The notes: generated from the sequence alone by a model not told the origin. A stretch of 64,000 nt of DNA from Desulfobacterales bacterium (GCA_021737275.1 JAIPEE010000021.1:1-64000), one strand, 5' to 3'. Shown: positions 8,098 to 17,334, counted from the stretch's first letter. Numbers and translations: made by a program.

Positions 8098-8949
8098 GTG
8101 GAAACAAGAAAAACCGCTTTTGCAGGGAGTTGGTATCCTGACACACCTGAAGGATGTGAAAGGGAAATTTCCATGTTTACAAAAAGCTCAGGGAATACTG
8201 AGGTTAATGTAAAGAAACCTGTGGGAGGAATCGTTCCACATGCAGGGTGGTTTTTCTCAGGAAAGATAGCCTGCCATGTGATACACACACTTAGTAAGGG
8301 GTATAAGCCGGATGTTATTGTTATGTTTGGTATGCACCTTCACACTACAGCCTCACCCTGTATAACAAAAGAAGGGGCTTTTGAAACACCTTTTGGTGAT
8401 CTGTTGATTGACAGTGAGTTTGCCGACATTATTGCCGATAAATTTGATTTCAAGGTCGAAACGACCCAAAAATATACCCAGGACAACACCATTGAACTTC
8501 AATTGCCGTTTATAAAATATTTTTTTAAAGATACAAAGATTTTACCGATGGGTGTGCCGCCAACAGCCCTGGCCATTGAAATCGGCCAGACTGCTGCAAA
8601 AATAGCAGGGCAGCTGGGGCGCAAGGTCAAAGTTATCGGATCAACTGATCTGACGCACTATGGTTATAATTACGGATTTGTTTCACATGGTTCGGGGGAA
8701 TCAGCTGTCGAGTGGGTAAAGAAAGAAAATGATAAAAGTGTAATTAACGCCATAGAGATTATGGATCCGGAGCTGGTTATAAATGAGGGATTATCCAAGA
8801 AAAACGCTTGTTGTGCCGGTGCAGCGGCCGCGGCAATTTCAGCAGGTAAGGTACTTGGCGCTGCAAAGGCGGAAATGCTGTCCTATTCGACAAGTTATGA
8901 TAAGCGGCCTAATGACAGTTTTGTGGGTTATGCCGGTATCATTTTCTGA
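8098..8949 (+). CDS. AmmeMemoRadiSam system protein B (MEMO family)
   Basis: About 283 residues of the MEMO-like fold, related to class III extradiol dioxygenases. PHAGWFFSG and the later STDLTHYG segment carry the conserved histidines. In many prokaryotes this family is encoded with an AMMECR1 protein and a radical SAM enzyme; neither partner is beside it here. An ATG exists at 8077, but the GTG at 8098 has an ideal GGAGGA seven bases upstream, so I use GTG. The biochemical role of the family is not established. A weak terminator follows. Confidence 0.85.
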   Translation: METRKTAFAGSWYPDTPEGCEREISMFTKSSGNTEVNVKKPVGGIVPHAGWFFSGKIACHVIHTLSKGYKPDVIVMFGMHLHTTASPCITKEGAFETPFGDLLIDSEFADIIADKFDFKVETTQKYTQDNTIELQLPFIKYFFKDTKILPMGVPPTALAIEIGQTAAKIAGQLGRKVKVIGSTDLTHYGYNYGFVSHGSGESAVEWVKKENDKSVINAIEIMDPELVINEGLSKKNACCAGAAAAAISAGKVLGAAKAEMLSYSTSYDKRPNDSFVGYAGIIF

Positions 8950-8984
8950 TTTTTAGGCAGCCCAGACATATTAACTAAAAATAG

Positions 8985-9014
8985 CCCTGGCTTCTTTTTG
9001 TCAGGGTATTTTTT
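8985..9014 (+). terminator. Probable terminator after the MEMO gene
   Basis: A 5-bp stem CCCTG/CAGGG encloses a T-rich loop and is followed by TATTTTTTT. The stem is short, so efficiency is uncertain. Confidence 0.5.
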
Positions 9015-9204
9015 TAAAAAAATCTGCTTCTTTCCTGTATGGGAGATTTTTGATGAATCAGGCCAGGAACATTTGTCTTCGACCGGGTTATGATTTGTTA
9101 AGATAATTGGAAAGCATTTGTCCTTGATATTATTGATCAAAATAATGTAAGGGTATGCCAGCGGTTATATCGGTTAAAACTCATGAAACTGAAAGTGAAT
9201 TATT

Positions 9205-10977
9205 ATGATGCAAAATGAAAAGTCAAACAGTGCTGTTGCAGGTGCTCAGTCAGGCAACTTTATCCGCAACATTGTTGAGCAGGATGTTTCAAATAATAAA
9301 AATGATGGTCAGGTTCATACACGATTTCCACCTGAACCCAATGGCTATCTTCACATCGGTCATGCAAAGTCCATCTGCCTGAATTTTGGTCTTGCATCAG
9401 ATTTTAGTGGTTTATGTAATCTGAGGTTCGACGATACGAATCCAAGCAAGGAAGATGTGGAGTATGTTGACTCCATTCAGTCCAATGTCAAATGGCTTGG
9501 TTTTGATTGGGAGGATCGACTCTATTACGCATCAGATTATTTTGAAAAACTTTATGATTATGCGGTGCGGCTTATCAAAAAAGGTAAAGCTTATGTCTGC
9601 AGCTTGAGTGTAGATGAGATCAAAAAATACAGGGGGAGCCGGACAGAACCGGGGCAGAACAGCCCATATCGTGATCGAAGTGTAGAAGAAAATTTAGATC
9701 TTTTTGAACGCATGCGGACCGGCGTATTTGAGGACGGTGATCATGTGCTCCGTGCCAAAATAGACATGGCATCACCCAACCTGAATATGCGTGATCCGGC
9801 TATCTACAGAATTAAAAAAGATAATCATCATCGTACCGGGAATAAATGGTGTATCTATCCCATGTATGATTTTACACACTGCCTTTCTGATTCAATCGAA
9901 GGAATTACACATTCCATATGTACACTTGAGTTTGAGGATCACCGGCCACTTTACGACTGGGTTTTGGATGAGCTCGAAACACCCTGTCATCCCCAGCAGA
10001 TAGAGTTTGCCCGTCTGAATATTTCCTACACGGTACTTAGTAAACGTAAACTTTTGAAGCTGGTGGAAGAGGGGCATGTAAATGGTTGGGATGATCCGCG
10101 AATGCCGACCATCTCGGGTATGCGTCGCCGCGGTTTTTCGGCATCATCGATCCGGAATTTTTGTGATCGTATTGGTGTAGGCAAAAGGGAAGGCACCGTT
10201 GACCTGGCTTTATTGGAGTTCAGTGTTCGTGAGGATCTTAACAACACCTCTCCTCGTGTCATGGCCGTTTTAAAGCCGGTGAAAGTGGTTATTGATAATT
10301 ATCCTGAAGGCCGGTCTGAAGAGCTCGAAGGACCTTACCATCCTGAAGATGCTTCAATGGGATTCCGAAAACTGCCGTTTTCAAAAACACTGTACATTGA
10401 GCAAGATGATTTCATGGAAGATCCACCCAAAAAGTTTTTTCGACTTTCACCGGGCCGGGAAGTTCGTCTCAGGTATGCCTATTTCATAACCTGTACAGAT
10501 GTCATTAAGGATGAAAGCGGAAATATTACTGAAATACATTGTACTTATGATCCGGCAACCAGGGGCGGAGATGCGCCGGACGGTCGAAAAGTTAAGGCGA
10601 CGATGCACTGGGTTTCAGCAGAACATGCGATTAAGGCTGAAGTGCGACTTTATGATCGCCTGTTTAGTGAACTGAATCCGGAGAGCAGTAATGATGGAGA
10701 TTATACCGCATGTCTGAACCCGGATTCACTTAAAGTTTTAACGGACTGTTATCTTGAACCAAGTTTGGCCGGTGCAAAACCGGAAAGCAGGTATCAGTTT
10801 GAACGGCTCGGATATTTCTGTGTTGATTCAAGAGACTCCAAAGATGATACGCCGGTATTTAACCGGACGGTTACCCTGCGGGATTCATGGGCCAAAATTA
10901 CTAAACAGAAAGTTCTGCGGCAAGAACAGAACGTTCAAAAAAAGAAAAAAAAACAGGATACCATATCTTTCAAATAA
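9205..10977 (+). CDS. glnS: Glutaminyl-tRNA synthetase
   Basis: Charges tRNA-Gln with glutamine in the cytoplasm. At 590 residues it is a little longer than the usual 550-570. The class I signatures are clear: HIGH as YLHIGHAKS (about residue 50) and the KMSKS equivalent VLSKRKL (about 280). The C-terminal half is the beta-barrel anticodon-binding domain. The tail is Lys-rich. No good Shine-Dalgarno is seen; start could be either ATG at 9205 or 9208. It converges on tRNA-Gln(CUG) and gltX, so the tRNA lies beside its own synthetase. Presence of glnS suggests direct glutaminylation rather than only the transamidation route. Confidence 0.97.
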   Translation: MMQNEKSNSAVAGAQSGNFIRNIVEQDVSNNKNDGQVHTRFPPEPNGYLHIGHAKSICLNFGLASDFSGLCNLRFDDTNPSKEDVEYVDSIQSNVKWLGFDWEDRLYYASDYFEKLYDYAVRLIKKGKAYVCSLSVDEIKKYRGSRTEPGQNSPYRDRSVEENLDLFERMRTGVFEDGDHVLRAKIDMASPNLNMRDPAIYRIKKDNHHRTGNKWCIYPMYDFTHCLSDSIEGITHSICTLEFEDHRPLYDWVLDELETPCHPQQIEFARLNISYTVLSKRKLLKLVEEGHVNGWDDPRMPTISGMRRRGFSASSIRNFCDRIGVGKREGTVDLALLEFSVREDLNNTSPRVMAVLKPVKVVIDNYPEGRSEELEGPYHPEDASMGFRKLPFSKTLYIEQDDFMEDPPKKFFRLSPGREVRLRYAYFITCTDVIKDESGNITEIHCTYDPATRGGDAPDGRKVKATMHWVSAEHAIKAEVRLYDRLFSELNPESSNDGDYTACLNPDSLKVLTDCYLEPSLAGAKPESRYQFERLGYFCVDSRDSKDDTPVFNRTVTLRDSWAKITKQKVLRQEQNVQKKKKKQDTISFK

Positions 10978-10978
10978 A

Positions 10979-11012
10979 AAAGGTCATCACTTGAAAAAGG
11001 ATGACCTTGATT
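10979..11012. terminator. Bidirectional terminator between glnS and tRNA-Gln
   Basis: A 9-bp stem (AAGGTCATC at 10980-10988 with GATGACCTT at 11000-11008) encloses an 11-nt loop. On the minus strand it is followed by a run of T (the A-run at 10974-10980), making it a strong terminator for the leftward tRNA. On the plus strand the tail is only GATTTTATT. Confidence 0.8.
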
Positions 11013-11016
11013 TTAT

Positions 11017-11090
11017 TGGTTGGGCGACTAGGATTCGAACCTAGATTGACGGAGTCAGAGTCCGTTGTCCTGCCGTTGGACGATCGCCCA
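11017..11090 (-). tRNA. tRNA-Gln (anticodon CUG)
   Basis: Folds as a complete tRNA: acceptor arm TGGGCGA pairs with TCGCCCA, the anticodon loop is CTCTGAC (anticodon CUG, reading CAG), the T-arm loop is TTCGAAT, and CCA is encoded. It is 74 nt including CCA. It lies 50 bases after gltX on the same strand, so the two may be co-transcribed, and it is convergent with glnS. Confidence 0.95.
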
Positions 11091-11140
11091 TTAAAATTAT
11101 GATCCAAATACAATAATCGAATAATTGAGTCAATAAAAAA

Positions 11141-12553
11141 TTATGACTGATTGACGCCATCAGCAATAAATGCTGCTGCATCCTTAATCCGTGAAACTGT
11201 TTTATCTTTTCCCAGCACCTCAATCACTTCAAAAATACCGGGACTTACTGTCGTGCCGGTAAGAGCAACCCGGACCGGTTGGGCAATTTTACCCAGTTTA
11301 AGTCCGGTGCTTTCCATAACTGCTAAAAAAGCCTGTTCAAGGTTCTTTTCACTGAAATTTTCAATGGCTTCGAGGTTTTCTGCCAGCATCTTCAATGGTT
11401 CAAGTGCAGCCTCTTTCAGAAACTTTTTGGCGGCCTTTTCATCATATGAAATGTTATCCCTGTAATAGAACATAGCACTGTCAGCCATTTCCAGAATGGT
11501 TTTGCTGCGGGTATTCAGGGTCTTAATAATTTGATCGATAAAGGCTCCCTCTTCAGCATCACAGCCCCTCTCTTTTAAAAAAGGTATTAGAACTTTTGAA
11601 ATTCTTTCAGGTGTGGCGGCTTTAATATGTTCCGCATTCAGGGCAAGCATTTTATCAGGATCAAAAATACCGGCAGATCGGCCGATGTTATCAAGGGTGA
11701 ATTTTTCAATCAGTTCATCCATGGTAAAAAACTCCTGGTCACCATATGACCAGCTTAATCGTACCAGGTAGTTTAAAAAAGCCTCGGGCAGAAAGCCCAT
11801 ATCACGGTATGCCGTCACCGACATGGCGCCGTGCCTTTTACTGAGACGTTTACGGTCATTTCCAAGAACCATCGGCACATGGCCGAATTCAGGAAGTTTA
11901 GCACCCAATGCCTTGAAAAGCAGGATCTGCTTTGGTGTATTGTTTACATGGTCATCACCGCGGATGACCCTGGTAATCCCCATACTGATATCATCAACAA
12001 CAACAGCGAGATTGTATGTCGGTGTGCCGTCACTACGCTGAATGATAAAGTCATCAAGCTCCGAATTCTGAAAGACAATGTTTCCTTTTATTATATCCTT
12101 TATAGCGGTACTGCCGGTTGAAGGGATCTTGAAGCGAACAACCGTATTATCAGCTTTTTCAAGGCCTTTTTCGCGACAAGTGCCATCATATTTCGGTTTT
12201 CCGCCTGAAGCCATCGCCTTTTTACGCATTTCATCAACTTCTTCAGATGTGCAGGTGCAGTAATATGCATGGCTGCTTTCAACGAGCTTTTCAACATATT
12301 CGTTATACACGGAAAATCGTTCAGTCTGGAAATAGGGGCCGTCATCCCAGTCAATGCCCAGCCATTCCATTGCATCAAAAATTGCATCAACGGATTCCTT
12401 TGTTGATCGCTGCGTATCCGTATCTTCAATTCTTAAAACAAATTTGCCACCGGTATGGCGCGCATGAAGCCAGTTAAACAGGGCGGTCCGTGCACCTCCA
12501 AGGTGAAGGTAGCCTGTGGGGCTAGGTGCAAAACGAGTGATAATAGTATCCAT
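11141..12553 (-). CDS. gltX: Glutamyl-tRNA synthetase
   Basis: Charges tRNA-Glu with glutamate. 470 residues is the normal bacterial length. HIGH motif as TGYLHLGGART near residue 15, KMSKS equivalent RKRLSKRHG near 240, then a helical anticodon-binding C-terminus. It is the full-length enzyme rather than the short tRNA-modifying GluQ form, because the anticodon-binding region is present. Downstream on the same strand lies tRNA-Gln. The gap before the divergent rpmF carries both promoters. Confidence 0.97.
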   Translation of the reverse strand: MDTIITRFAPSPTGYLHLGGARTALFNWLHARHTGGKFVLRIEDTDTQRSTKESVDAIFDAMEWLGIDWDDGPYFQTERFSVYNEYVEKLVESSHAYYCTCTSEEVDEMRKKAMASGGKPKYDGTCREKGLEKADNTVVRFKIPSTGSTAIKDIIKGNIVFQNSELDDFIIQRSDGTPTYNLAVVVDDISMGITRVIRGDDHVNNTPKQILLFKALGAKLPEFGHVPMVLGNDRKRLSKRHGAMSVTAYRDMGFLPEAFLNYLVRLSWSYGDQEFFTMDELIEKFTLDNIGRSAGIFDPDKMLALNAEHIKAATPERISKVLIPFLKERGCDAEEGAFIDQIIKTLNTRSKTILEMADSAMFYYRDNISYDEKAAKKFLKEAALEPLKMLAENLEAIENFSEKNLEQAFLAVMESTGLKLGKIAQPVRVALTGTTVSPGIFEVIEVLGKDKTVSRIKDAAAFIADGVNQS

Positions 12554-12895
12554 TTCATTTTTCCTTAATCTTAAATCAACATTGAGTAATAATGTATAAG
12601 TATCTAAAATTATGTAAATTAGTTTAAATTAATTACTTGTACTGAATCGATAAAATTAAAGTAATTGGAGTAATTCGGTGAAACAATAATTTTAAATATA
12701 ATATTATCCGATAAAAAATTTGGTATAATTTAAGTCACCATATATTCTGTTCTGTTGATTCTGTTTTATTCATATTTATGAAAAATAACAATTAAATCAA
12801 TCTATTAAAAACAAATCAATTTAAATTTTATTTAAGGTGAGCCTACCTAACATATTCGAGAAAAGAGTACAAGTGTACAAAGAAAATATGTGAAA
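12554..12895. other. Very AT-rich intergenic region between gltX and rpmF
   Basis: No gene is seen. The region is composed of AT-rich, weakly repetitive sequence and presumably holds the gltX promoter. Close to rpmF there is a short imperfect repeat, GTACAAGTGTAC (12867-12878). Confidence 0.5.
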
Positions 12896-12899
12896 ATGC

Positions 12900-12929
12900 T
12901 TGACATTAGGCATGATTTCAATTACTAAT
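12900..12929 (+). promoter_or_regulatory. Sigma-70-like promoter for rpmF and the fab operon
   Basis: TTGACA (12900-12905) is followed after 17-18 bases by TACTAAT (12923-12929), about 70 bases before the rpmF start. It is the best promoter match in the gap, although the -10 box is imperfect. Confidence 0.45.
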
Positions 12930-13000
12930 GCAAACTGCTGTATCTGTCAGTAGAGATGCCGCAAAGAATGCAATAAAAACATATAGTTAGGAGATTACTT

Positions 13001-13177
13001 ATGGCAGTACCAAAGCACAAAACATCAAAGTCAAAAAAGGGAAAAAGGCGGACTCACCAGAAGGCTGCTTCACCTAATCCTACAACATGTCCGGAATGTG
13101 GAGAACCTAGAATGCCGCACCATGCATGTCCAAGCTGCGGAAAATATAAGGGCCGGTCTGTAGACGGTGAAGAATAA
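13001..13177 (+). CDS. rpmF: 50S ribosomal protein L32
   Basis: A 58-residue protein starting MAVPKHKTSKSKKGKRR, the standard L32 N-terminus. It has two CxxC zinc pairs (CPECGEPRMPHHACPSCG). Shine-Dalgarno TAGGAG lies 10 bases upstream. L32 genes often head fatty-acid biosynthesis operons, usually rpmF-plsX-fabH-fabD; here an acyl-CoA dehydrogenase gene follows instead. Confidence 0.97.
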   Translation: MAVPKHKTSKSKKGKRRTHQKAASPNPTTCPECGEPRMPHHACPSCGKYKGRSVDGEE

Positions 13178-13220
13178 ACAAACAGGATCACTGTATCGGT
13201 ACATGTAAATGGGAGGAACT

Positions 13221-14834
13221 GTGAAGGGACTTGACACTGAGTCACGGGAAATGGTGGTTGACACAGTCAGGCAGCTTAGGAAAAGGCTTCTGACCAAGGA
13301 AAAAATACTTGAATATGATAGAGATGAAATTTTTCCGGAAGATGTAATCCGGAAAATGCTGGATCCTGAAATTGGCCTTCAGCTTCTTTTTATTCCGGAA
13401 GCGTATGGCGGGCTGGGTGGTGGTGCCCAGGACTGTGGTGCCGTTACCCGTGAGATGGCCAGAATTTGTCTGGGTGTGGGAACTGCATTTTTTGCTATTC
13501 AGCTTGGTGCCGATCCGCTTCTTGTTGGTGGTACTGAAGAGCAGAAGGCAAAATGGCTTGGTAAAATTGCTGAAGGCAATACACTTGTCGCCTATGCGGT
13601 TACCGAAGCTGGTGCAGGCAGTAACCTGTCTTCACTGAAAACCAAGGCAGAGCCGATCACAAATGATGCAGGCGAAGTTACCGCCTATAAAATAAATGGT
13701 ACAAAACAGTTTATATCCACAGGTGGTTATGCTGATTATATTACGCTGCTGGCAAACACACCTGAAGGCCCGACCTTTTTTGTTGTAGAAAAGGAGGCTG
13801 AAGGATTTGTACGTGGCAAAGGCGAAGAAAAACACGGTATCCGGGCCTCAAACACATCTCCGCTCTCTTTTACAGATGTAATTGTTCCCGTGGAAAATCT
13901 TATCGGTGGTGTACCGGGTGTCGGCATGAAGCAGGCTAACCAGGTATTTGGTTATACCCGTCTGATGGTGGCTTCCCTTGCTCTTGGTGCAGGCCTTGGT
14001 GCACTTGATATTGCCATTCCATATGCAAAAGAGCGTATACAGTTTGGTACACCGCTTTCAGAAAAACAGGGTTATACCCATAAGCTGATTGTGCCGGGCG
14101 TTGTTAAAATGACCGCCGCAGAAGCGTATATTGAAGAAATTGGTATAAGGCTGGATTCCAGTGAGGAAGATCTGCAGGTTGAAGGCTCCATCGGAAAATT
14201 GTTTACAACTGAAACCGCAAACAAGACAGCTGATGATTGTATTCAGGCGCTTGGCGGCTATGGTTATATATCCGAATATGAAGTAGAAAAAATCAAAAGA
14301 GACGTTAAAATTACCTGTATCTATGAAGGTACCAGTGAAATCCAGCAGAGCATTATCAGTACTTTCCGCTGGAAAAAGAGCCGCAAGACCAAGGGGGCAT
14401 ACTACGGTGATATTGCAGCTGAACTGGCCGCACTTTCTAATGAGCAGGGTGATATTGGTGCAGATACTTACAGTCTGGCAACTACAGCACTGAACGAGAC
14501 TATAAACTTTCTTCATGATAACCGTTTGACCAAACAGCAATATGCAATGTTTACCATGGCGGATATGATGACCTATGTCGAAGTTGGCGCTGCAATGGCT
14601 CGCAAAGCGGCAAAAGGCGGTTCGGAAAAGAAGAGGGTAATATCCCGTATCTTTGCCAATGATGTTGCGCAAATGGTTGCTGCAAATTCAATGAAGATTG
14701 TAGCAGGCTCGGATGTTGCAGGTCAGGATGCGATTAATGCATTTATGGACAAAATTTCTTATCAGAAACTGGTTTGCAGCGCAAAGGGTCTCATGAAGGA
14801 TATGGACAGGGCTGCAGAAATTATTTTTGAGTGA
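13221..14834 (+). CDS. Acyl-CoA dehydrogenase in the fatty-acid synthesis operon
   Basis: About 537 residues of the flavoprotein acyl-CoA dehydrogenase superfamily. AYAVTEAGAGSN is the flavin/substrate signature, and YEGTSEIQQ carries the usual catalytic Glu position (about residue 380). A C-terminal extension of roughly 140 residues follows, as in longer family members. I choose GTG 13221 because GGAGGA lies just upstream; ATG 13209 is the alternative. Known members oxidise acyl-CoA to enoyl-CoA in beta-oxidation. Placement between rpmF and fabG, overlapping or abutting fabG, suggests a role in acyl chain synthesis, perhaps as an enoyl-thioester reductase. That is inference. Confidence 0.9.
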   Translation: MKGLDTESREMVVDTVRQLRKRLLTKEKILEYDRDEIFPEDVIRKMLDPEIGLQLLFIPEAYGGLGGGAQDCGAVTREMARICLGVGTAFFAIQLGADPLLVGGTEEQKAKWLGKIAEGNTLVAYAVTEAGAGSNLSSLKTKAEPITNDAGEVTAYKINGTKQFISTGGYADYITLLANTPEGPTFFVVEKEAEGFVRGKGEEKHGIRASNTSPLSFTDVIVPVENLIGGVPGVGMKQANQVFGYTRLMVASLALGAGLGALDIAIPYAKERIQFGTPLSEKQGYTHKLIVPGVVKMTAAEAYIEEIGIRLDSSEEDLQVEGSIGKLFTTETANKTADDCIQALGGYGYISEYEVEKIKRDVKITCIYEGTSEIQQSIISTFRWKKSRKTKGAYYGDIAAELAALSNEQGDIGADTYSLATTALNETINFLHDNRLTKQQYAMFTMADMMTYVEVGAAMARKAAKGGSEKKRVISRIFANDVAQMVAANSMKIVAGSDVAGQDAINAFMDKISYQKLVCSAKGLMKDMDRAAEIIFE

Positions 14835-14839
14835 TAATT

Positions 14840-15586
14840 ATGGCTGAAAATACAAAACGAACAGTTGTGGTAACAGGCGGTTCCAGGGGTATTGGTCGCG
14901 CAATCTGTCTTGCGTTTGCAGATGCAGATACGCATGTTTATTTTAATTACTCTTCTGCCGCTACCGCTGCAGCGGAAACGGAAAAGTTGGTCGCAGATGC
15001 AAGCGGAAAGGCAACCGGCATGTGTGTCAATGTGGCTGATCAAAAGTCTGTAGAAGACTTTATGGATAAAATTGTTGAAGAGACCGGCCGTATTGATGTG
15101 CTGGTAAATAATGCCGGTATAACGAAAGACGGCCTGCTGGTCAGAATGAGTGAACAGGATTGGGATGATGTCATGGACATTAACCTGAAGGGTTCTTTTT
15201 TCTGCACCAAAGCGGCAGCCAGGGTAATGATGAAACAGCGCAGCGGCAACATTGTAAATATTACATCTGTTGTCGGTGCTTCAGGTAATGCAGGCCAGGC
15301 CAATTATTCTTCATCCAAGGCCGGTATGATCGGGTTTACCAAATCTGTGGCAAAGGAACTTGCCGCAAGGGGCATAACCGTTAATGCGGTTGCACCCGGA
15401 TATATTGAAACAGATATGACTGCGGAGATGTCTGAAAAGGCAACTGCCGCAATGATGGGCCGGATTCCCTTGTGTCGTGCCGGAAAACCTGAAGATATTG
15501 CGGGCGTTGTCCGGTTTCTGACTTCGGATATGGCTTCTTATATTACAGGACAAGTAATTCACGTAAATGGTGGAATGTATATTTAA
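14840..15586 (+). CDS. fabG: 3-oxoacyl-ACP reductase
   Basis: Reduces 3-ketoacyl-ACP with NADPH in type II fatty acid synthesis. A 248-residue short-chain dehydrogenase with TGGSRGIG cofactor motif, NNAG, catalytic Ser (NITSVVG) and the YxxxK pair (YSSSKAG). The C-terminal TGQVIHVNGGMYI is typical of FabG. ATG 14840 lies five bases after the acyl-CoA dehydrogenase stop; a GTG at 14831 overlapping that stop is also possible. It is followed by acpP in 15 bases. Confidence 0.95.
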   Translation: MAENTKRTVVVTGGSRGIGRAICLAFADADTHVYFNYSSAATAAAETEKLVADASGKATGMCVNVADQKSVEDFMDKIVEETGRIDVLVNNAGITKDGLLVRMSEQDWDDVMDINLKGSFFCTKAAARVMMKQRSGNIVNITSVVGASGNAGQANYSSSKAGMIGFTKSVAKELAARGITVNAVAPGYIETDMTAEMSEKATAAMMGRIPLCRAGKPEDIAGVVRFLTSDMASYITGQVIHVNGGMYI

Positions 15587-15601
15587 CAGGAGGAGAAATA
15601 A

Positions 15602-15832
15602 ATGTCAGTCGTAGAAAAAGTAAAAAACATTATTGCAGACAAATTAAGTGTGGATCTTGACGAGGTTGTTCCTGAAGCAACATTCGCTGATGATCTTGGC
15701 GCAGACTCACTTGACCTTGTTGAGCTGATTATGTCTATGGAAGAAGAGTTTGATATTGAAATTTCTGATGATGATGCAGAAAAGCTGGTATCTGTAAAAG
15801 ACGCTATCGATTATATCAACTCGAATTCATAA
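15602..15832 (+). CDS. acpP: Acyl carrier protein
   Basis: A 76-residue acidic protein carrying growing acyl chains on phosphopantetheine. The attachment serine lies in [18 protein letters not shown]. Shine-Dalgarno AGGAGG lies seven bases upstream. Two hairpins separate it from fabF, which may set its expression apart from its neighbours. Confidence 0.98.
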   Translation: MSVVEKVKNIIADKLSVDLDEVVPEATFADDLGADSLDLVELIMSMEEEFDIEISDDDAEKLVSVKDAIDYINSNS

Positions 15833-15835
15833 TGG

Positions 15836-15867
15836 ACCGGCCTGTTGTGCACGTGTGCATAGCCGGT
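15836..15867 (+). terminator. Hairpin after acpP (terminator-like, no strong T-tract)
   Basis: Outer stem ACCGGC (15836-15841) / GCCGGT (15862-15867) with an inner stem TGCAC (15848-15852) / GTGCA (15855-15859), starting a few bases after the acpP stop. The tail TTGTAATAT is poor in T. It may be a weak terminator or an mRNA-stabilising or processing structure. Confidence 0.5.
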
Positions 15868-15902
15868 TTGTAATATGAATAAATAAGCATTCAATTTTCT
15901 GT

Positions 15903-15944
15903 CCGGGAACACCGGCCATTGTTATTGGTAGCGGTGTTTCCCGG
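15903..15944 (+). promoter_or_regulatory. Strong intergenic hairpin between acpP and fabF
   Basis: CCGGGAACACCG (15903-15914) pairs with CGGTGTTTCCCGG (15932-15944), 12 pairs with a single bulged T around a 17-nt loop. No T-tract follows, so it is not a standard terminator. It lies about 90 bases before the fabF start. Confidence 0.5.
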
Positions 15945-16035
15945 GTAGTGTGAATCCAGCGGTAGCATCTCTGAAACATCTATAAGATACCTTTCGATAA
16001 GCTGTTGTATGTTTGCTGGGAAAGAGGAGGTTCTC

Positions 16036-17277
16036 TTGAAAAGGCGTGTTGTTATAACTGGCGTTGGACTGATAACGCCGCTTGGAATAGGTGTTGACGA
16101 TTCGTGGGAAGCACTGTGTGCCGGGAAATCCGGTATTGGTGAGATTACCCGTTTTGATACGACCAATTTTGATAGTAAAATTGCAGGTGAAGTTAAAGGT
16201 TTTAATGCCGAAGATTTTCTGCCCAAAAAAGAGGCGAAGCGTACGCAACTTTTTATTGCCTATGCAATGGCTGCAAGCCAGATGGCTATGGAGGCTTCCG
16301 GCCTGAAAATTGATGATTCAAATGCACCGAGGGTTGGTGTGCTGACGGGGTGCGGTCTTGGCGGACTTGAGATTCTTGAAGAGACAGCAAGGGTTTTGGA
16401 AAAAAGAGGTCCGAAGCGTGTAACACCATTTTTTATTCCCATGATGATCGGTAATATGGCGCCCGGAATGATTTCAATCCGGTTTGGTGCCAAAGGACCC
16501 AATGCATCAATGGCAACGGCCTGTGCAGCCGGTACGCACGCTGTTGGTGAAGCTTTTGAGATTATACAAAGCGGCAGAGCCGATGCAATGATTACGGGTG
16601 GTGTTGAGTCGGTTATTACGCCCACTTGTGTAGCGGGTTTTAGTGCCATGAAGGCACTTTCAACAAGAAATGATGATCCTCAAAAAGCGTCAAGACCTTT
16701 TGACCGTGATCGTGATGGATTTGTTGTAGGCGAGGGGAGTGGTATCCTTGTTGTTGAATCTCTTGAAAATGCCGAAAAACGCGGTGCAAATATACTTGCA
16801 GAAATTGTCGGTTACGGCATGAGTGGCGATGGCCACCACATGACCGCACCGAGTCCGGATGGTGACGGAATGTCCAGATGCATGCAGGCTGCATTAGACA
16901 ATGCTGGAATCTCTTATGACCGGATTAACTATATCAATGCGCACGGTACTTCAACGCCGCTTAATGACTATTATGAGACGCTGGCCATAAAAGCCGTTTT
17001 TAAGGAGAGGGCAAAATTGACACCGGTTAGCTCCACAAAATCCATGACCGGGCATCTGCTTGGCGGTGCCGGTGGTATTGAAACTGTATTTACGGCGCTG
17101 TCTATCAGGGACAGTATTATTCCTCCGACGATTAACCTTGAAAATCCGGACGAAGAGCATGATCTTGACTATGTGCCCAATGCAGCGCGCAAGGCTGATC
17201 TGGATTATGCCATGTCCAACTCATTTGGATTTGGTGGAACGAATGCCACGATAATTCTTAAAAAATTCAAGGCATAA
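16036..17277 (+). CDS. fabF: 3-oxoacyl-ACP synthase II
   Basis: Condenses malonyl-ACP with acyl-ACP during chain elongation. The Cys-His-His triad is visible: ACAAGTHA, NAHGTSTPLND and KSMTGHLLGGAG. An ATG at 16009 gives an unusual N-terminal extension. TTG at 16036, five bases after GAGGAGG, gives MKRRVVITGVGLITP and the normal 413 residues, so I use it. A strong terminator follows. Neither fabH nor fabD is in the window. Confidence 0.96.
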   Translation: MKRRVVITGVGLITPLGIGVDDSWEALCAGKSGIGEITRFDTTNFDSKIAGEVKGFNAEDFLPKKEAKRTQLFIAYAMAASQMAMEASGLKIDDSNAPRVGVLTGCGLGGLEILEETARVLEKRGPKRVTPFFIPMMIGNMAPGMISIRFGAKGPNASMATACAAGTHAVGEAFEIIQSGRADAMITGGVESVITPTCVAGFSAMKALSTRNDDPQKASRPFDRDRDGFVVGEGSGILVVESLENAEKRGANILAEIVGYGMSGDGHHMTAPSPDGDGMSRCMQAALDNAGISYDRINYINAHGTSTPLNDYYETLAIKAVFKERAKLTPVSSTKSMTGHLLGGAGGIETVFTALSIRDSIIPPTINLENPDEEHDLDYVPNAARKADLDYAMSNSFGFGGTNATIILKKFKA

Positions 17278-17298
17278 GTTATATATATTGAATAATCC

Positions 17299-17334
17299 AA
17301 GGCAGCAGAATACGGTTTCTGCTGCCTTTTTTAT
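17299..17334 (+). terminator. Strong terminator after fabF
   Basis: A perfect 12-bp stem (17299-17310 with 17317-17328), 6-nt loop and a T-run of six. It ends the rpmF-fabF transcription unit. Confidence 0.93.

Noticed and set aside
13178-13220. Hidden or degraded plsX/fabH/fabD between rpmF and the acyl-CoA dehydrogenase
   Set aside because: The gap is only about 40 bases, and no remnants are visible.
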